Both the position numbers and the translations under genes were made by a program. This document shows positions 34,640-43,790 of a stretch of DNA of 64,000 nt, piece after piece. The notes under the pieces are model-generated. The model saw nothing but the letters and a program-made list of their open reading frames with translations, did no database searches and had not been told where the DNA came from. Numbering within the stretch: the first letter of the stretch is position 1; each line of letters opens with the position of its first letter. This stretch comes from Microbacterium suaedae (lineage in GTDB: Bacteria > Actinomycetota > Actinomycetes > Actinomycetales > Microbacteriaceae). The DNA lies in contig NZ_PNFD01000005.1 of NCBI RefSeq assembly GCF_003254645.1, forward strand, positions 52,349 to 116,348, given 5' to 3'.

Positions 34640-36637
34640 ATGAGAAAGACCACGCGCAGCGGCATCTGTGCGCTCGCCGCGGCGGGGGTGCTCGCCGTCT
34701 CGATGACGAGCACCCCCGCCACGGCCGAGAACGCAGACGAGTACCGCGCCGAGTACCACTTCACCGTTCCGGACCATTGGAAGAACGACCCCCAGCGGCC
34801 GATCCTGATCGACGGAACCTACCACTCCTACTACCTCTACAACGGCGACTACGACGCCGATCCGGACGCCAATCACGGCACAGAATGGCGGCACGCGACG
34901 AGTCGCGACGGCGTGCGGTGGGCGGACCAGGGCGTCGCGGCCCCCAAGGACACCAACGCCAACTACGACCTCTGGTCCGGCTCGGCCGTCGTCGACGCCG
35001 AGAACACGGCCGGCTTCGGCGAGGACGCCGTCGTCATGCTCGTCACCCAGATGGATCACCCGACCGAGGCCGAGAAGGAAGACGCCTCCGGGCCGCAGGC
35101 ACAGTTCCTGTGGTACTCGCTCGACGACGGATACACCTTCCGCCCGCACGGCGAGCAGCCCGTGATCCCGAACGGGGGACGCGAGCACTTCCGGGATCCG
35201 AAGGTCGTCTGGGACGACGAACGCGGCAGGTGGGTCGCGCTCATCGCGGAGGCGGACCGCATCAGCTTCTATACCTCACCCGATCTCATCGACTGGACGC
35301 GACGGTGGGAGCACGTCGACCAGGGCATCGGCATGATCGAGTGCCCTGACCTGTTCCGTATCCGCGCGGACGATGGTTCGCTCCACTGGGTGCTCGGCGT
35401 CAGCGCAAACGGCTATCTGACGGACGATCCGGCGACCTTCGCCTACTGGACGGGCGATTTCGACGGAGAGCGGTTCCACTTCGACCATGCCGAGCCCCGC
35501 TGGCTCGACAACGGCTACGACTGGTACGGCGCCGTAACGTGGCCCGACGCTTCCGCGCCGCTCGACCGGCGACTCGCCGTCGGGTGGATGAACAGCTGGG
35601 CCTATCCGCACGACACCGTCACGTGGCCTGCCGATGGCTTCAACGGCACCGACTCGATCACGCGCGAGCTCCGGCTCGTCGGCGGCGACGACGGCTACCG
35701 GCTCCTCTCCCGTCCAGCGCCCGCGCTCGACGACCATGCGACGCGGTCGGTCTCACTCGGCGACGTCGAGGTCGACGGTCACAGGGTGCTCGACTACAGC
35801 GGTGCCGCCTACCGGTTCGAGACGACAGTGTCGTGGCAGACCGCGCAGAACGTCGGGATCCAGGTGCGCCGCTCGGACGATGGGTCCCGCCACGCAGACA
35901 TCGGAGCGACACGAGAATACTCATATGTGAACCGCGGCGGGACGGGGCACCCGGGCGGAGACGACACCGCCGAGAGCCGGGCGCCGCTCACCGCGGGCGA
36001 GGACGTCCGCCTCACCGTGCTCGTGGACCGCACCTCCGTCGAGCTGTTCGTTGACGGCGGCCAGCGCGTGCATTCGAATCAGGTTTTCGCGCCGCCAGAG
36101 GACGTCGGTCTCGCGCTGTACACGGTCGGTGGGTCCGCCACGTTCCGCGACGTCGTCGTGACCGAGTTCGCACCGATGGCGCCGCGCCCGGCGCGGGTGC
36201 TGAACGACTTCGAGTCCGAGAGCTGGGGCGCCGGCTGGACGGCGACAGGCTCCTTCGCAGACGCCGGCACGACAGCGTCCTCCTTCCCCGGGCAGGTCGG
36301 CGAGCGCGTCGCCGACACCTTCGCCGGGGGCGGGGACACCGCGACAGGTTCGATCACCTCCCCCGAATTCACGATCGACCGGACCCGGATCCGCTTCCTC
36401 CTCGCGGGCGGCGACGGCGCCCTCGGCGTGGAGCCGGCGACGTCGGTGCAGCTCCTGCTCGACGGCGAACCGGTACGCACGGCGACGGGACGGGACGACG
36501 CCACGCTGCGTGCGGTTGAATGGGACGTCAGCGAATACGCCGGCCGCGCAGCGCAGATTCAGATCCTCGACGACGCCACAGGCGATTGGGGCCACCTCAT
36601 CGTCGACCACATCGTGCACATGGACGGAGCCGAATGA
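34640..36637 (+). CDS. Secreted GH32 fructanase (levanase/inulinase type) with C-terminal module
   Basis: 665 residues. A Sec signal peptide (about 30 residues, ending ATA-EN) is followed by the GH32 propeller: HWKNDPQ with nucleophile Asp, WSGSAV, FRDPKV and ECPDLF with acid/base Glu near residue 235. The GH32 beta-sandwich covers about 370-515. A further 150-residue module (LNDFESESWGAGW...TGSFADAG, then SPEFTIDR and WGHLIVDHI) resembles the jelly-roll that accompanies many levanases and may bind fructan. With no LPXTG or TM tail it should be released. It digests polymer outside for the ABC importer. Confidence 0.9.
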   Translation: MRKTTRSGICALAAAGVLAVSMTSTPATAENADEYRAEYHFTVPDHWKNDPQRPILIDGTYHSYYLYNGDYDADPDANHGTEWRHATSRDGVRWADQGVAAPKDTNANYDLWSGSAVVDAENTAGFGEDAVVMLVTQMDHPTEAEKEDASGPQAQFLWYSLDDGYTFRPHGEQPVIPNGGREHFRDPKVVWDDERGRWVALIAEADRISFYTSPDLIDWTRRWEHVDQGIGMIECPDLFRIRADDGSLHWVLGVSANGYLTDDPATFAYWTGDFDGERFHFDHAEPRWLDNGYDWYGAVTWPDASAPLDRRLAVGWMNSWAYPHDTVTWPADGFNGTDSITRELRLVGGDDGYRLLSRPAPALDDHATRSVSLGDVEVDGHRVLDYSGAAYRFETTVSWQTAQNVGIQVRRSDDGSRHADIGATREYSYVNRGGTGHPGGDDTAESRAPLTAGEDVRLTVLVDRTSVELFVDGGQRVHSNQVFAPPEDVGLALYTVGGSATFRDVVVTEFAPMAPRPARVLNDFESESWGAGWTATGSFADAGTTASSFPGQVGERVADTFAGGGDTATGSITSPEFTIDRTRIRFLLAGGDGALGVEPATSVQLLLDGEPVRTATGRDDATLRAVEWDVSEYAGRAAQIQILDDATGDWGHLIVDHIVHMDGAE

Positions 36638-37569
36638 ACCTCGCACCCTCGCCTGCCTCGCCACGTTCCCTCGTCATCGGCGAGGCCCTGATCGACGAGG
36701 TGCGCGCCTCCGACGGACGCACCTCGCGCACGCCGGGCGGCAGTCCCTTCAACGTCGCGATCGGCCTCGCACGGCTCGGAGTCGATGTCGGCCTCCTCGC
36801 CCACATAGGCGATGACGAGGACGGGCGGGTCCTCGCCGCACGCCTCGAGGCCGACGGCGTCACCGACGTCGGCGAGGCCCACGGCACGTCATCCGTCGCG
36901 GCGGCGCGCCTTGCAGACGATGGATCGGCCTCGTACGACTTCCAGATCAGCTGGGATCCCCGGCCGCGGCCGGAGACGTGGGAGACGCCGTGGACGCACG
37001 TCCATATCGGATCCTTCACGGCGTTCTTCGACGAGACGCTCCCGCTGCTCGAACGCGCGCTCGCGGGCTCCGCGGATCCGCTCGTGACGTTCGACCCGAA
37101 CATTCGCGCCGACCTCATCGGCGAGCGCGAAGCCGCCGTCCGGCGCGTGCACGAGCTCGCCTCCTCGGCGCACATCGTGAAGCTGAGCGACGAGGACGCC
37201 GGGTGGATCTTCCCGGGCCTCCCCCTCGACGACGTCGCAACCCGCCTTCTCGCGGATGGTCCGTCGCTCGTCGCGATCACCCGCGGGGGCGAGGGATCCC
37301 TCCTCGCGACCGCCCAGGAGCGCGTCAGCCTGAAGGCACCGCGGGTCTCGGTCGTCGACACGATCGGCGCGGGCGACTCGTACATGTCGGCGCTCGCCGC
37401 GCACGTCATCGCGCGCGGCGACTCCCTCGCGGACTACGGGCGCGACGACCTCGCGGCGGCGGGCGACGCAGCCCAGCGCGCCGCGGCCATCACGGTCACG
37501 CGACGCGGCGCGAACCCGCCCACGAGCGCCGAGCTCAGCCGCCCAGCGCGTCCCGCAGCAGCGACTTGA
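36634..37569 (+). CDS. PfkB-family fructokinase
   Basis: 311 residues. The ribokinase-fold signatures are present: GEALIDEV at the start, GGSPFNVAIGLARLG near residue 40, and DTIGAGDSYMSAL with the catalytic Asp near 250. It would phosphorylate fructose to fructose-6-phosphate for PfkA, encoded just upstream of the operon. The start codon overlaps the stop of the GH32 gene (ATGA). The last 35 nt overlap the 3' end of the convergent helicase gene, with no terminator between them. Confidence 0.9.
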   Translation: MNLAPSPASPRSLVIGEALIDEVRASDGRTSRTPGGSPFNVAIGLARLGVDVGLLAHIGDDEDGRVLAARLEADGVTDVGEAHGTSSVAAARLADDGSASYDFQISWDPRPRPETWETPWTHVHIGSFTAFFDETLPLLERALAGSADPLVTFDPNIRADLIGEREAAVRRVHELASSAHIVKLSDEDAGWIFPGLPLDDVATRLLADGPSLVAITRGGEGSLLATAQERVSLKAPRVSVVDTIGAGDSYMSALAAHVIARGDSLADYGRDDLAAAGDAAQRAAAITVTRRGANPPTSAELSRPARPAAAT

Positions 37570-39685
37570 GCGCCCCGAGCTGCACGGATTCGGTCTCGCC
37601 CTCGGCCATCTGCGCACCGTCGAGGGCGCGGGCTGCGAGCCCCTCCTTCGAATCGATGAGCTCGGCGATCCGCTGATCGATCGTGTGCGCGGCGATGATG
37701 CGCCATGCCGTGACGGGCTCGTCCTGTCCGATACGGTGTACGCGGTCGATCGCCTGCGTCTGCTCGGCGGCCGTCCAGCTCAGCTCGGCGAGCACGACGT
37801 TCGACGCCTCCTGCAGATTGACGCCGACGCCCGCCGCGGTGAGCGAGCACACGGCGATACCGATCTCGGGGTCGCCGTTGAAGGCGTCGATCGCCTTCTG
37901 ACGGGCCGCCGAGCTCTGTTCACCCCGGATCGACACGGCAGGGATCCCGGCGTCGCGGAACTGCTGCTCGGCCTGGTCCATGACGTCGATGTGCTTCGCG
38001 AAGAACACGACCTTCCCGACCGAGCGCTGCAGCTGCGCGGCGTAGTCGGCCGCGAGCTGGGCCTTGCCCTGGCCGATGCGGCGCACCATCGAGAACACGT
38101 TGTCGCCGTCGGCGCCCACCGCGCGCGACTCCTCGAGCTCACCCGACGCGACGAGGTTCACGATGTCTTCATCGATCTCGCCCGGCTCGAGGCCGCGATC
38201 ACCGCGGGCCTCGATGATGCGTCGGTAGCGCGCCACGAGGCGCTTCGCGAGCTCGCGCTCGGCCTGCGCGATCGAGCGACCGAACTCGTCGTCGAGCTGC
38301 ACGGGCATGTCAGCGACGAGCTTGTCCGGAAGATCGCGGGCGACGTCCTTCTTGCGGCGGCGGACGATGCCCATGTCGATGACGGCCTGGCGCGCGGACG
38401 GGTAGAACGCCTTGTCGGCCGGCGTATACCCGGTGGCGTCGAGCCGCTCCATGAGCTCGGGCCCTGGCTTGGTCCCATCGGCCCAGCCGAGGAAGCGCCA
38501 GATCGCGTCGAAGTCCTCGACGTCGTTGATGAGGGGCGTGCCCGTGAGAGCCATGAGCAGCGGGTCGCCGTTCGGCGTCGTCTCTCTCACGCGCTGCGAG
38601 AGGGCGAGCACGTTCTGCGAGCGCTGCGAGGAGAGGTTCTTGATGAAGTGCGCCTCGTCCACGACCATGCCGCGCAGGCCCACCTCCGCGAGCCAGCCGA
38701 GGTGCCGGTCGAGGATCTCGTAGTTGACGATGAACACGTCGGCGAAGGCATCGACGTCTTTCCCGTCGCCCATGATGACGCTCGATCGCCGCTGCGGCGT
38801 CCAGCGCTCGACCTCGCGCGCCCAGTTCATCTTGACCACGTTGGGCACGACGACGAGGAGCGGGTAGGCATCTGCGACGGAGGCGGCGAGAACCGACTGC
38901 GCCGTCTTCCCGAGGCCCGGCTCGTCGGCGAGGAGGAAGCGGCGATGTCCGTCGCGGACGGCCTCGAGGAAGCGCGCCTGGTGCGGCATGATCTCGAAAC
39001 CGCGCGGCGACAGCCGATCGAACTCGGGCACGTCGGGCAGGGGCATCGTCGCGGATCCCCCGCCCGCGCCCTGCGCGAACGACTTGTACAGCGGACCCAT
39101 CAGCTCCCAGCCGTCGAGCCGTCGGCGCGGCTGCGTCACGGTCTCGAAGCGGGCGGGATCCGGCGCGAGGAACGGGTTCGATTCGATCCGTGCATCGACC
39201 TGCGGCGGGCGCACGGCGCGCTCGGCCGCGACGGCCGGCACGATCGGCTCGGCGACGGTGGGCTTCGCGTCGTCGATGACGAGCTCCTCCGGCGCGAGCT
39301 CGACGCCCGCGTCGAGCAGCCAGTCGCGGCGCATGCGCCGCGCGACAGGACTCGTCGCCTGGTCGACTTCGAGCAGCTGGATGAGGGAGGTGTCACGCGC
39401 CGCCGTCTTCGCGAGGATCGTCGCGACGCCGTCGAGCCGCTTGAGCAGCTCCGCGCGCGCCGTTGTCCCCAGAGAGTCGTCGTCCTTCACACGCGCTCGC
39501 TCCTCGCGGACGAGGAACGCGATCACCTGGAATTTGACGCGGTTCGTGGGGCCCAGCTTGTTCTTCTGGGCCTTCGCCTCAACCTCGCGCACCTTGCGCG
39601 CGAGGATCGGGATGATGGGCGCCTCGTCGTCGCGACGTGCGGACGAGGACTTCTTGCGCTGCCGCGCGGGTGCCGTAGTCGGCAT
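37535..39685 (-). CDS. SNF2-family DEAD/DEAH helicase-like ATPase
   Basis: 716 residues. An N-terminal basic region of about 240 residues without recognised domain is followed by the SNF2 core. Motif I reads LADEPGLGKTAQ (Pro where Met is usual), motif II is VDEAH, motif III LTGTPL, and the C-terminal RecA lobe has VVFFAKHIDV, GVGVNLQEAS and QAIDRVHRIGQ. Such bacterial Swi2/Snf2 proteins translocate on double-stranded DNA; standalone ones like this have no settled function. The gene is divergent from deoC. Confidence 0.9.
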   Translation of the reverse strand: MPTTAPARQRKKSSSARRDDEAPIIPILARKVREVEAKAQKNKLGPTNRVKFQVIAFLVREERARVKDDDSLGTTARAELLKRLDGVATILAKTAARDTSLIQLLEVDQATSPVARRMRRDWLLDAGVELAPEELVIDDAKPTVAEPIVPAVAAERAVRPPQVDARIESNPFLAPDPARFETVTQPRRRLDGWELMGPLYKSFAQGAGGGSATMPLPDVPEFDRLSPRGFEIMPHQARFLEAVRDGHRRFLLADEPGLGKTAQSVLAASVADAYPLLVVVPNVVKMNWAREVERWTPQRRSSVIMGDGKDVDAFADVFIVNYEILDRHLGWLAEVGLRGMVVDEAHFIKNLSSQRSQNVLALSQRVRETTPNGDPLLMALTGTPLINDVEDFDAIWRFLGWADGTKPGPELMERLDATGYTPADKAFYPSARQAVIDMGIVRRRKKDVARDLPDKLVADMPVQLDDEFGRSIAQAERELAKRLVARYRRIIEARGDRGLEPGEIDEDIVNLVASGELEESRAVGADGDNVFSMVRRIGQGKAQLAADYAAQLQRSVGKVVFFAKHIDVMDQAEQQFRDAGIPAVSIRGEQSSAARQKAIDAFNGDPEIGIAVCSLTAAGVGVNLQEASNVVLAELSWTAAEQTQAIDRVHRIGQDEPVTAWRIIAAHTIDQRIAELIDSKEGLAARALDGAQMAEGETESVQLGALKSLLRDALGG

Positions 39686-39877
39686 GCTCCTCCTGAGCCT
39701 TCATCGCCGTGGGCTGATTCAGCCGACGGGCCGTGAGGTCGTGCATCGCGGGTCGCGGCGCCGAACCGGGTGAGGTCAGCGCGGCCGGAGAACCCGGCCA
39801 GAATGCTCCGCGGGTGACGAGGACAGTCTACGCCATTCCCGCGCGAACTCCACGACTCCGCCGGGTAGCCTGGCGAT

Positions 39878-40597
39878 ATGGCAATCGAGCTCACCGAAAA
39901 GCAGGTCGCGCAGGCGATCGACCACGCGATCCTCAAGCCCGACTTCACGCGCGCCGATGTCGACCGCGAGCTCGACATCGCGGCCGAGTGGAATGTGTTC
40001 AGCGTCTGCGTGCGCCCCTCCGACATCGCCTACGCCGTCCGCCGCCTCGACGGCACGGGCGTCGCGGTCGGGACCGTGATCGGCTTCCCTCACGGGACAA
40101 CGTCCACGGCAGCCAAGGTCGCCGAGCTGCGCCAGGCGAAGGACGACGGCGCGAGCGAGTTCGACATGGTCGTCCACATCGGCGGCCTCCTCGGCGGCGA
40201 GGATGCCCGTGTCGTCGACGACATCCGCGCGGTCGTCGAGGCGGCAGATGGGTCCGTCTCGAAGGTGATCCTCGAGACGAGCTTCTTGAACGACGAACAG
40301 ATCGCGCGCGGTTCCCGCCTGACGGAGCAGGGCGGCGCGACCTTCGTCAAGACGTCGACGGGCTTCGCCGGCGGTGGCGCGACGGTCGAGCACGTCTCCC
40401 TCATGCGCGCGACCGTGTCGGAGGCCGTGCAGGTGAAGGCCTCGGGCGGCGTGCGCGGACTCGAGTCGGCAGCGGCCATGCTCTCCGCGGGCGCGACGCG
40501 CCTCGGCACGAGCGCGAGCGCGACGATCCTTGGCGAGCTGCGCACGCGCCTCGCGGGCGGCGACGCAACCGCCGCCGAAGACTCCTCGAGCTACTGA
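39878..40597 (+). CDS. deoC: Deoxyribose-phosphate aldolase
   Basis: 239 residues. It cleaves 2-deoxyribose-5-phosphate to acetaldehyde and glyceraldehyde-3-phosphate in deoxynucleoside breakdown. Features are DHAILKPDFTRADV near residue 17, the Schiff-base lysine in the strand VKTSTGF (about 152), and VKASGGVRG with the second lysine near 187. The final residues SSSY keep the conserved C-terminal Tyr. It is not accompanied by other deo genes. Its 3' end abuts that of ribF (1 nt). Confidence 0.94.
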   Translation: MAIELTEKQVAQAIDHAILKPDFTRADVDRELDIAAEWNVFSVCVRPSDIAYAVRRLDGTGVAVGTVIGFPHGTTSTAAKVAELRQAKDDGASEFDMVVHIGGLLGGEDARVVDDIRAVVEAADGSVSKVILETSFLNDEQIARGSRLTEQGGATFVKTSTGFAGGGATVEHVSLMRATVSEAVQVKASGGVRGLESAAAMLSAGATRLGTSASATILGELRTRLAGGDATAAEDSSSY

Positions 40598-40598
40598 A

Positions 40599-41570
40599 CT
40601 AGCGGAGCAGGGTGCGCGCGGACTCCACGTCCGCGCGCATCTGCGCGACAAGGGGTTCAAGCCCGTCGAACGCGACCATGCCGCGGATCCGGTGGGCGAA
40701 CTCGACGTCGACCGTCCGGCCGTACAGGTCGAGGTCGTCGCGATCGAGGACGTGCGCCTCGACGACCCGCTCGGGGACGTCATCGAAGGTCGGATTGGTC
40801 CCGACGGAGATCGCCGCCGGATACCGCGACCCCGTTCCGAGCTCACCCTCGGGGCGCCGGACCACGACCCATCCGGCGTACACGCCATCGGCGGGCACGA
40901 ATCCCGTCAGGTCGGAGGCCAGGTTCGCGGTCGGGAAGCCCAGATCACGGCCGCGACGCAGCCCGCGCACGACGATCCCGCGCACGGCATGGTTGCGCCC
41001 GAGGAGCTTCGCCGCGCGCTGAACGTCGCCCGACGCGAGGAGGTCGCGGATCCACGTCGACGAGACGCGGCGCCCCGCATCGTCGCCGGCGGATCCGCTC
41101 GCGACGTCGGACATCACGTGGACAGTGAATCCGTGTTCGACGCCCAGGCGCCGAAGCAGATCGACGTCCCCCTCGCCGCGATACCCGAACCGGAAGTCCT
41201 CGCCCACGAGCACGCGCTGCGCGTGCAGCGCCGCAACGAGGTGTCGGACGACGAACTCCTCCGGCGGCAGCGACGCGAGCGCCGCGTCGAAGCGCAGCAC
41301 GAGCGCCGCGTCGAGGCCCGTCGCAGACAGCAGGTCGATCTTCTGCTCGACGCCGACGAGCGACTCCGGGCAGCGCTCTGGCGCGATCGTCGCGAGCGGG
41401 TTCCGGTCGAACGTGACGGCGACGGTCGTCGCGTCGCAGGACGCGGCGTCGACGAGGAGCCGGTCGATGATCGCGCGGTGACCGGCGTGCAATCCGTCGA
41501 ACTTGCCGATCGCCACCACCGTTCGCCCGATGTCGGCAGGAACCTCGGCGACGTCACGCAGGACGATCAT
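40599..41570 (-). CDS. ribF: Bifunctional riboflavin kinase / FAD synthetase
   Basis: 323 residues. The N-terminal nucleotidyltransferase domain has the HxGH-like motif GKFDGLHAGHRAII (about 25-38) and FRFGYRGEGD. The C-terminal riboflavin kinase domain carries VVRGLRRGRDLGFPTANL (about 195) with the PTAN motif and the terminal EFAHRIRGM. It makes FMN and FAD, needed by the several flavoenzymes in the window. The start ATG at 41568-41570 overlaps the stop of the upstream membrane-protein gene (ATGA). The order truB - small membrane proteins - ribF is compressed on one strand. Confidence 0.95.
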   Translation of the reverse strand: MIVLRDVAEVPADIGRTVVAIGKFDGLHAGHRAIIDRLLVDAASCDATTVAVTFDRNPLATIAPERCPESLVGVEQKIDLLSATGLDAALVLRFDAALASLPPEEFVVRHLVAALHAQRVLVGEDFRFGYRGEGDVDLLRRLGVEHGFTVHVMSDVASGSAGDDAGRRVSSTWIRDLLASGDVQRAAKLLGRNHAVRGIVVRGLRRGRDLGFPTANLASDLTGFVPADGVYAGWVVVRRPEGELGTGSRYPAAISVGTNPTFDDVPERVVEAHVLDRDDLDLYGRTVDVEFAHRIRGMVAFDGLEPLVAQMRADVESARTLLR

Positions 41571-41995
41571 GCCGGTGCCTCTGCGGGGCTCGGCCGGTGC
41601 GACGAGAGATACCAGATGCCGACGAACGGCAGCACGAGCGGAATCCACACATACCCCTGCCCGTAGAGCGACCACACGGTCGCATCGGCGTGGAAGACGT
41701 CCGCGACGGCCCAGCTGAGCGTGCCGATGACCAGCACCCCGACGAGTTCGAAGATCACGGCGACCCAGGCGACGCGGTACCAGGAGGCGCTCTTCGACAG
41801 CAGGAGCGCGACCGTCGCGAGGATGTACACGGCCGCGGCCGCAGCGCTCAGCAGATACGGGATCGGAGCCTGGTCGAACCGCGCGGCGATCTGGACGAAC
41901 GAGCGCCCCGTCGCGGCGAGGGCCATCACGGCGTACACGAAGGTGAGCACCGTGCCGATGCCGGTGATGCGGCGCGATGTGCGGGTGTCAGACAT
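41567..41995 (-). CDS. Four-helix integral membrane protein upstream of ribF
   Basis: 142 residues with four predicted TM helices (about 18-38, 50-72, 82-104, 112-132) and short loops. No family motif is recognised beyond conservation of such proteins next to ribF in Microbacteriaceae. It is translationally coupled to ribF by an ATGA overlap. The start is the ATG at 41993-41995 (MSDTRTSRR). Confidence 0.75.
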   Translation of the reverse strand: MSDTRTSRRITGIGTVLTFVYAVMALAATGRSFVQIAARFDQAPIPYLLSAAAAAVYILATVALLLSKSASWYRVAWVAVIFELVGVLVIGTLSWAVADVFHADATVWSLYGQGYVWIPLVLPFVGIWYLSSHRPSPAEAPA

Positions 41996-42037
41996 AGCGG
42001 GATCCAGCTTAGTGTTCCGCACCTGACGGACGGCCGC

Positions 42038-42409
42038 TCACGCCGCGGGGAGCACCGTCCAGATCACGTGCATGCGATAGACCATGACGGCGACGGCGAG
42101 GGCGAGCACACCCATGACGACGACGCTCCACCGGCCGCGGTCCACGAACGCCCAGACGATGCCGCCGATCGGGAGGATCGCCGCCGAGACGAGGTAGGTC
42201 CAGAACTCGAGGAGGTCCCCCACCGCGGCGTTCCCCACGAAGGGAGCGACGATCGCGATGACGATCTGCGCGACGAGGAGAAGCTGAACGAGGGCCAGGG
42301 ATCCGACGGAGACGTCTCCGGGGCGTCTGCCCGCAAGCCCCAGAATGATGCAGAGAATTCCGGCCGCTCCCGCGACCGCGATCTGGACGACCGTGTACCC
42401 GAGGATCAT
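42038..42409 (-). CDS. Small four-helix membrane protein
   Basis: 123 residues and almost entirely hydrophobic, with four TM helices and a conserved-looking RRPGD loop. Function unknown. Its start overlaps the truB stop (ATGA), so it is made from the truB mRNA. The similarly sized membrane protein 42 nt downstream may be a functional partner, but this is only an inference from position. Confidence 0.7.
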   Translation of the reverse strand: MILGYTVVQIAVAGAAGILCIILGLAGRRPGDVSVGSLALVQLLLVAQIVIAIVAPFVGNAAVGDLLEFWTYLVSAAILPIGGIVWAFVDRGRWSVVVMGVLALAVAVMVYRMHVIWTVLPAA

Positions 42410-43305
42410 CGGGCAGTCCCCGGCTGCGGCTCGGGCATGTTCATGACGCTCTTCATCGCGCCGCCGCGCCGTTCGACGACGCCGATGAGCGCGCCGTCGG
42501 GATCGATCGCGGCGCGCGGACCGTCGAAGGAATCGGGCGCCTCGACGCGCTTTCCGTGGCGCAGATCGCGGGCGATATCGCTCGTGACGTCGAGATCGCC
42601 GAGCACGCGCCGGGCCGCGTCCGCGGGGGTGACCAGCTCGGCGTCTTCGAGCTCGTCGGCGCCCGGTGCGCCCGCGACGTCGAAGGACCCGATCCGAGTA
42701 CGGCGCAGCATCGTGAGGTGTCCGCCCACGCCGAGCGCGGCACCGAGGTCGCGTGCAAGCGCGCGAATGTACGTCCCTGAGGAGCAGTCGACCTCCACGT
42801 CGACGTCGACGACGCCATCCCCGTGACGTACAGCGGAGACCTCGAAGCGCGAGACGACGACATCGCGCGCCTTCAGCTCGACCTCCTCGCCGGCGCGCAC
42901 CCGGTCGTACGCCCGTCGGCCGTCGACCTTGATCGCCGAGACGGCGCTCGGCACCTGCGAGATCGCCCCGGTGAGGGCGGCGACCCCGTCTCGGATCCGC
43001 TCCTCGGTCACGTCGGCGACCGCCTCAGCGGACGCGGTGACGTCGACGTCACCGTCTGCGTCGTCGGTCGTCGTCGTCTGTCCGAGGCGGATCGTCGCAC
43101 GATAGGTCTTGTCGAGGCCGACGATGAAGGTCAGCAGACGCGTCGCAGCCTCGACCCCGACGATCAGCAGGCCCGTCGCCATCGGGTCGAGCGTGCCCGC
43201 GTGCCCGACCTTGCGCGTTCCTCGCGCGCGGCGCGCGCGGGCGACCACGTCGTGACTGGTGATTCCCGCGGGCTTGTCGACGAGGAGGATCCCGGATTCG
43301 GCCAT
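42406..43305 (-). CDS. truB: tRNA pseudouridine-55 synthase
   Basis: 299 residues. The catalytic motif KVGHAGTLDPMATG gives Asp40; LLVDKPAGITSHDVV opens the protein and DKTYRATIRLG follows. It isomerises U55 in the T-loop of tRNAs. A C-terminal extension (about 260-299) matches actinobacterial TruB. The start is the ATG at 43303-43305; ATG codons further up lie outside the homology. It is the first gene of a unit with two membrane proteins and ribF. Confidence 0.95.
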   Translation of the reverse strand: MAESGILLVDKPAGITSHDVVARARRARGTRKVGHAGTLDPMATGLLIVGVEAATRLLTFIVGLDKTYRATIRLGQTTTTDDADGDVDVTASAEAVADVTEERIRDGVAALTGAISQVPSAVSAIKVDGRRAYDRVRAGEEVELKARDVVVSRFEVSAVRHGDGVVDVDVEVDCSSGTYIRALARDLGAALGVGGHLTMLRRTRIGSFDVAGAPGADELEDAELVTPADAARRVLGDLDVTSDIARDLRHGKRVEAPDSFDGPRAAIDPDGALIGVVERRGGAMKSVMNMPEPQPGTAR

Positions 43306-43328
43306 GTCCGCCAGCTTATTCTGGGTCG

Positions 43329-43790
43329 ATGTCTGCATCCTCCGAACCGGCCCTCCGCATCGCCCGCCTCCGTGACATCGACCCGGTCGTGCTCTACCGG
43401 CTGCTGCGACTGCGCGTCGACGTGTTCGTCGTCGAGCAGGAGTGTCCCTACCCGGAACTCGACGGACGCGATCTCGAGGCCGACGCGCGCATGATGTGGA
43501 TCGAACGGGACGGCGAGGTTCTCGCGAGCCTGCGACTGCTGAACGACGGCGATGACGCCCGGATCGGACGTGTCGTCACGGACCCCCGCGGACGCGGGCG
43601 CGGAAATGCGGCGCGACTCATGCGAGAGGCGATGCGGATCTCAGCACCGCGCTCGGTGCGCCTCGACGCGCAAGCGCATCTGGTCGACTGGTACGCCCGC
43701 TTCGACTTCACGCCATCGGGAGCTGAATTCCTCGAAGACGGCATCCCCCACGTTCCGATGATCGCCCGGTCTCAGGCGCAGGGCTCGTAG
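43329..43790 (+). CDS. GNAT N-acetyltransferase, ElaA type
   Basis: 153 residues. The ElaA-like pattern is clear: VLYRLLRLRVDVFVVEQECPYPELDGRD at the N-terminus, then IGRVVTDPRGRGRGNAARLMREAM as the acetyl-CoA loop and HLVDWYARFDF near the end. ElaA acceptors are not established. Its last 19 nt overlap the 3' end of the convergent lipoprotein gene. Confidence 0.9.
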   Translation: MSASSEPALRIARLRDIDPVVLYRLLRLRVDVFVVEQECPYPELDGRDLEADARMMWIERDGEVLASLRLLNDGDDARIGRVVTDPRGRGRGNAARLMREAMRISAPRSVRLDAQAHLVDWYARFDFTPSGAEFLEDGIPHVPMIARSQAQGS

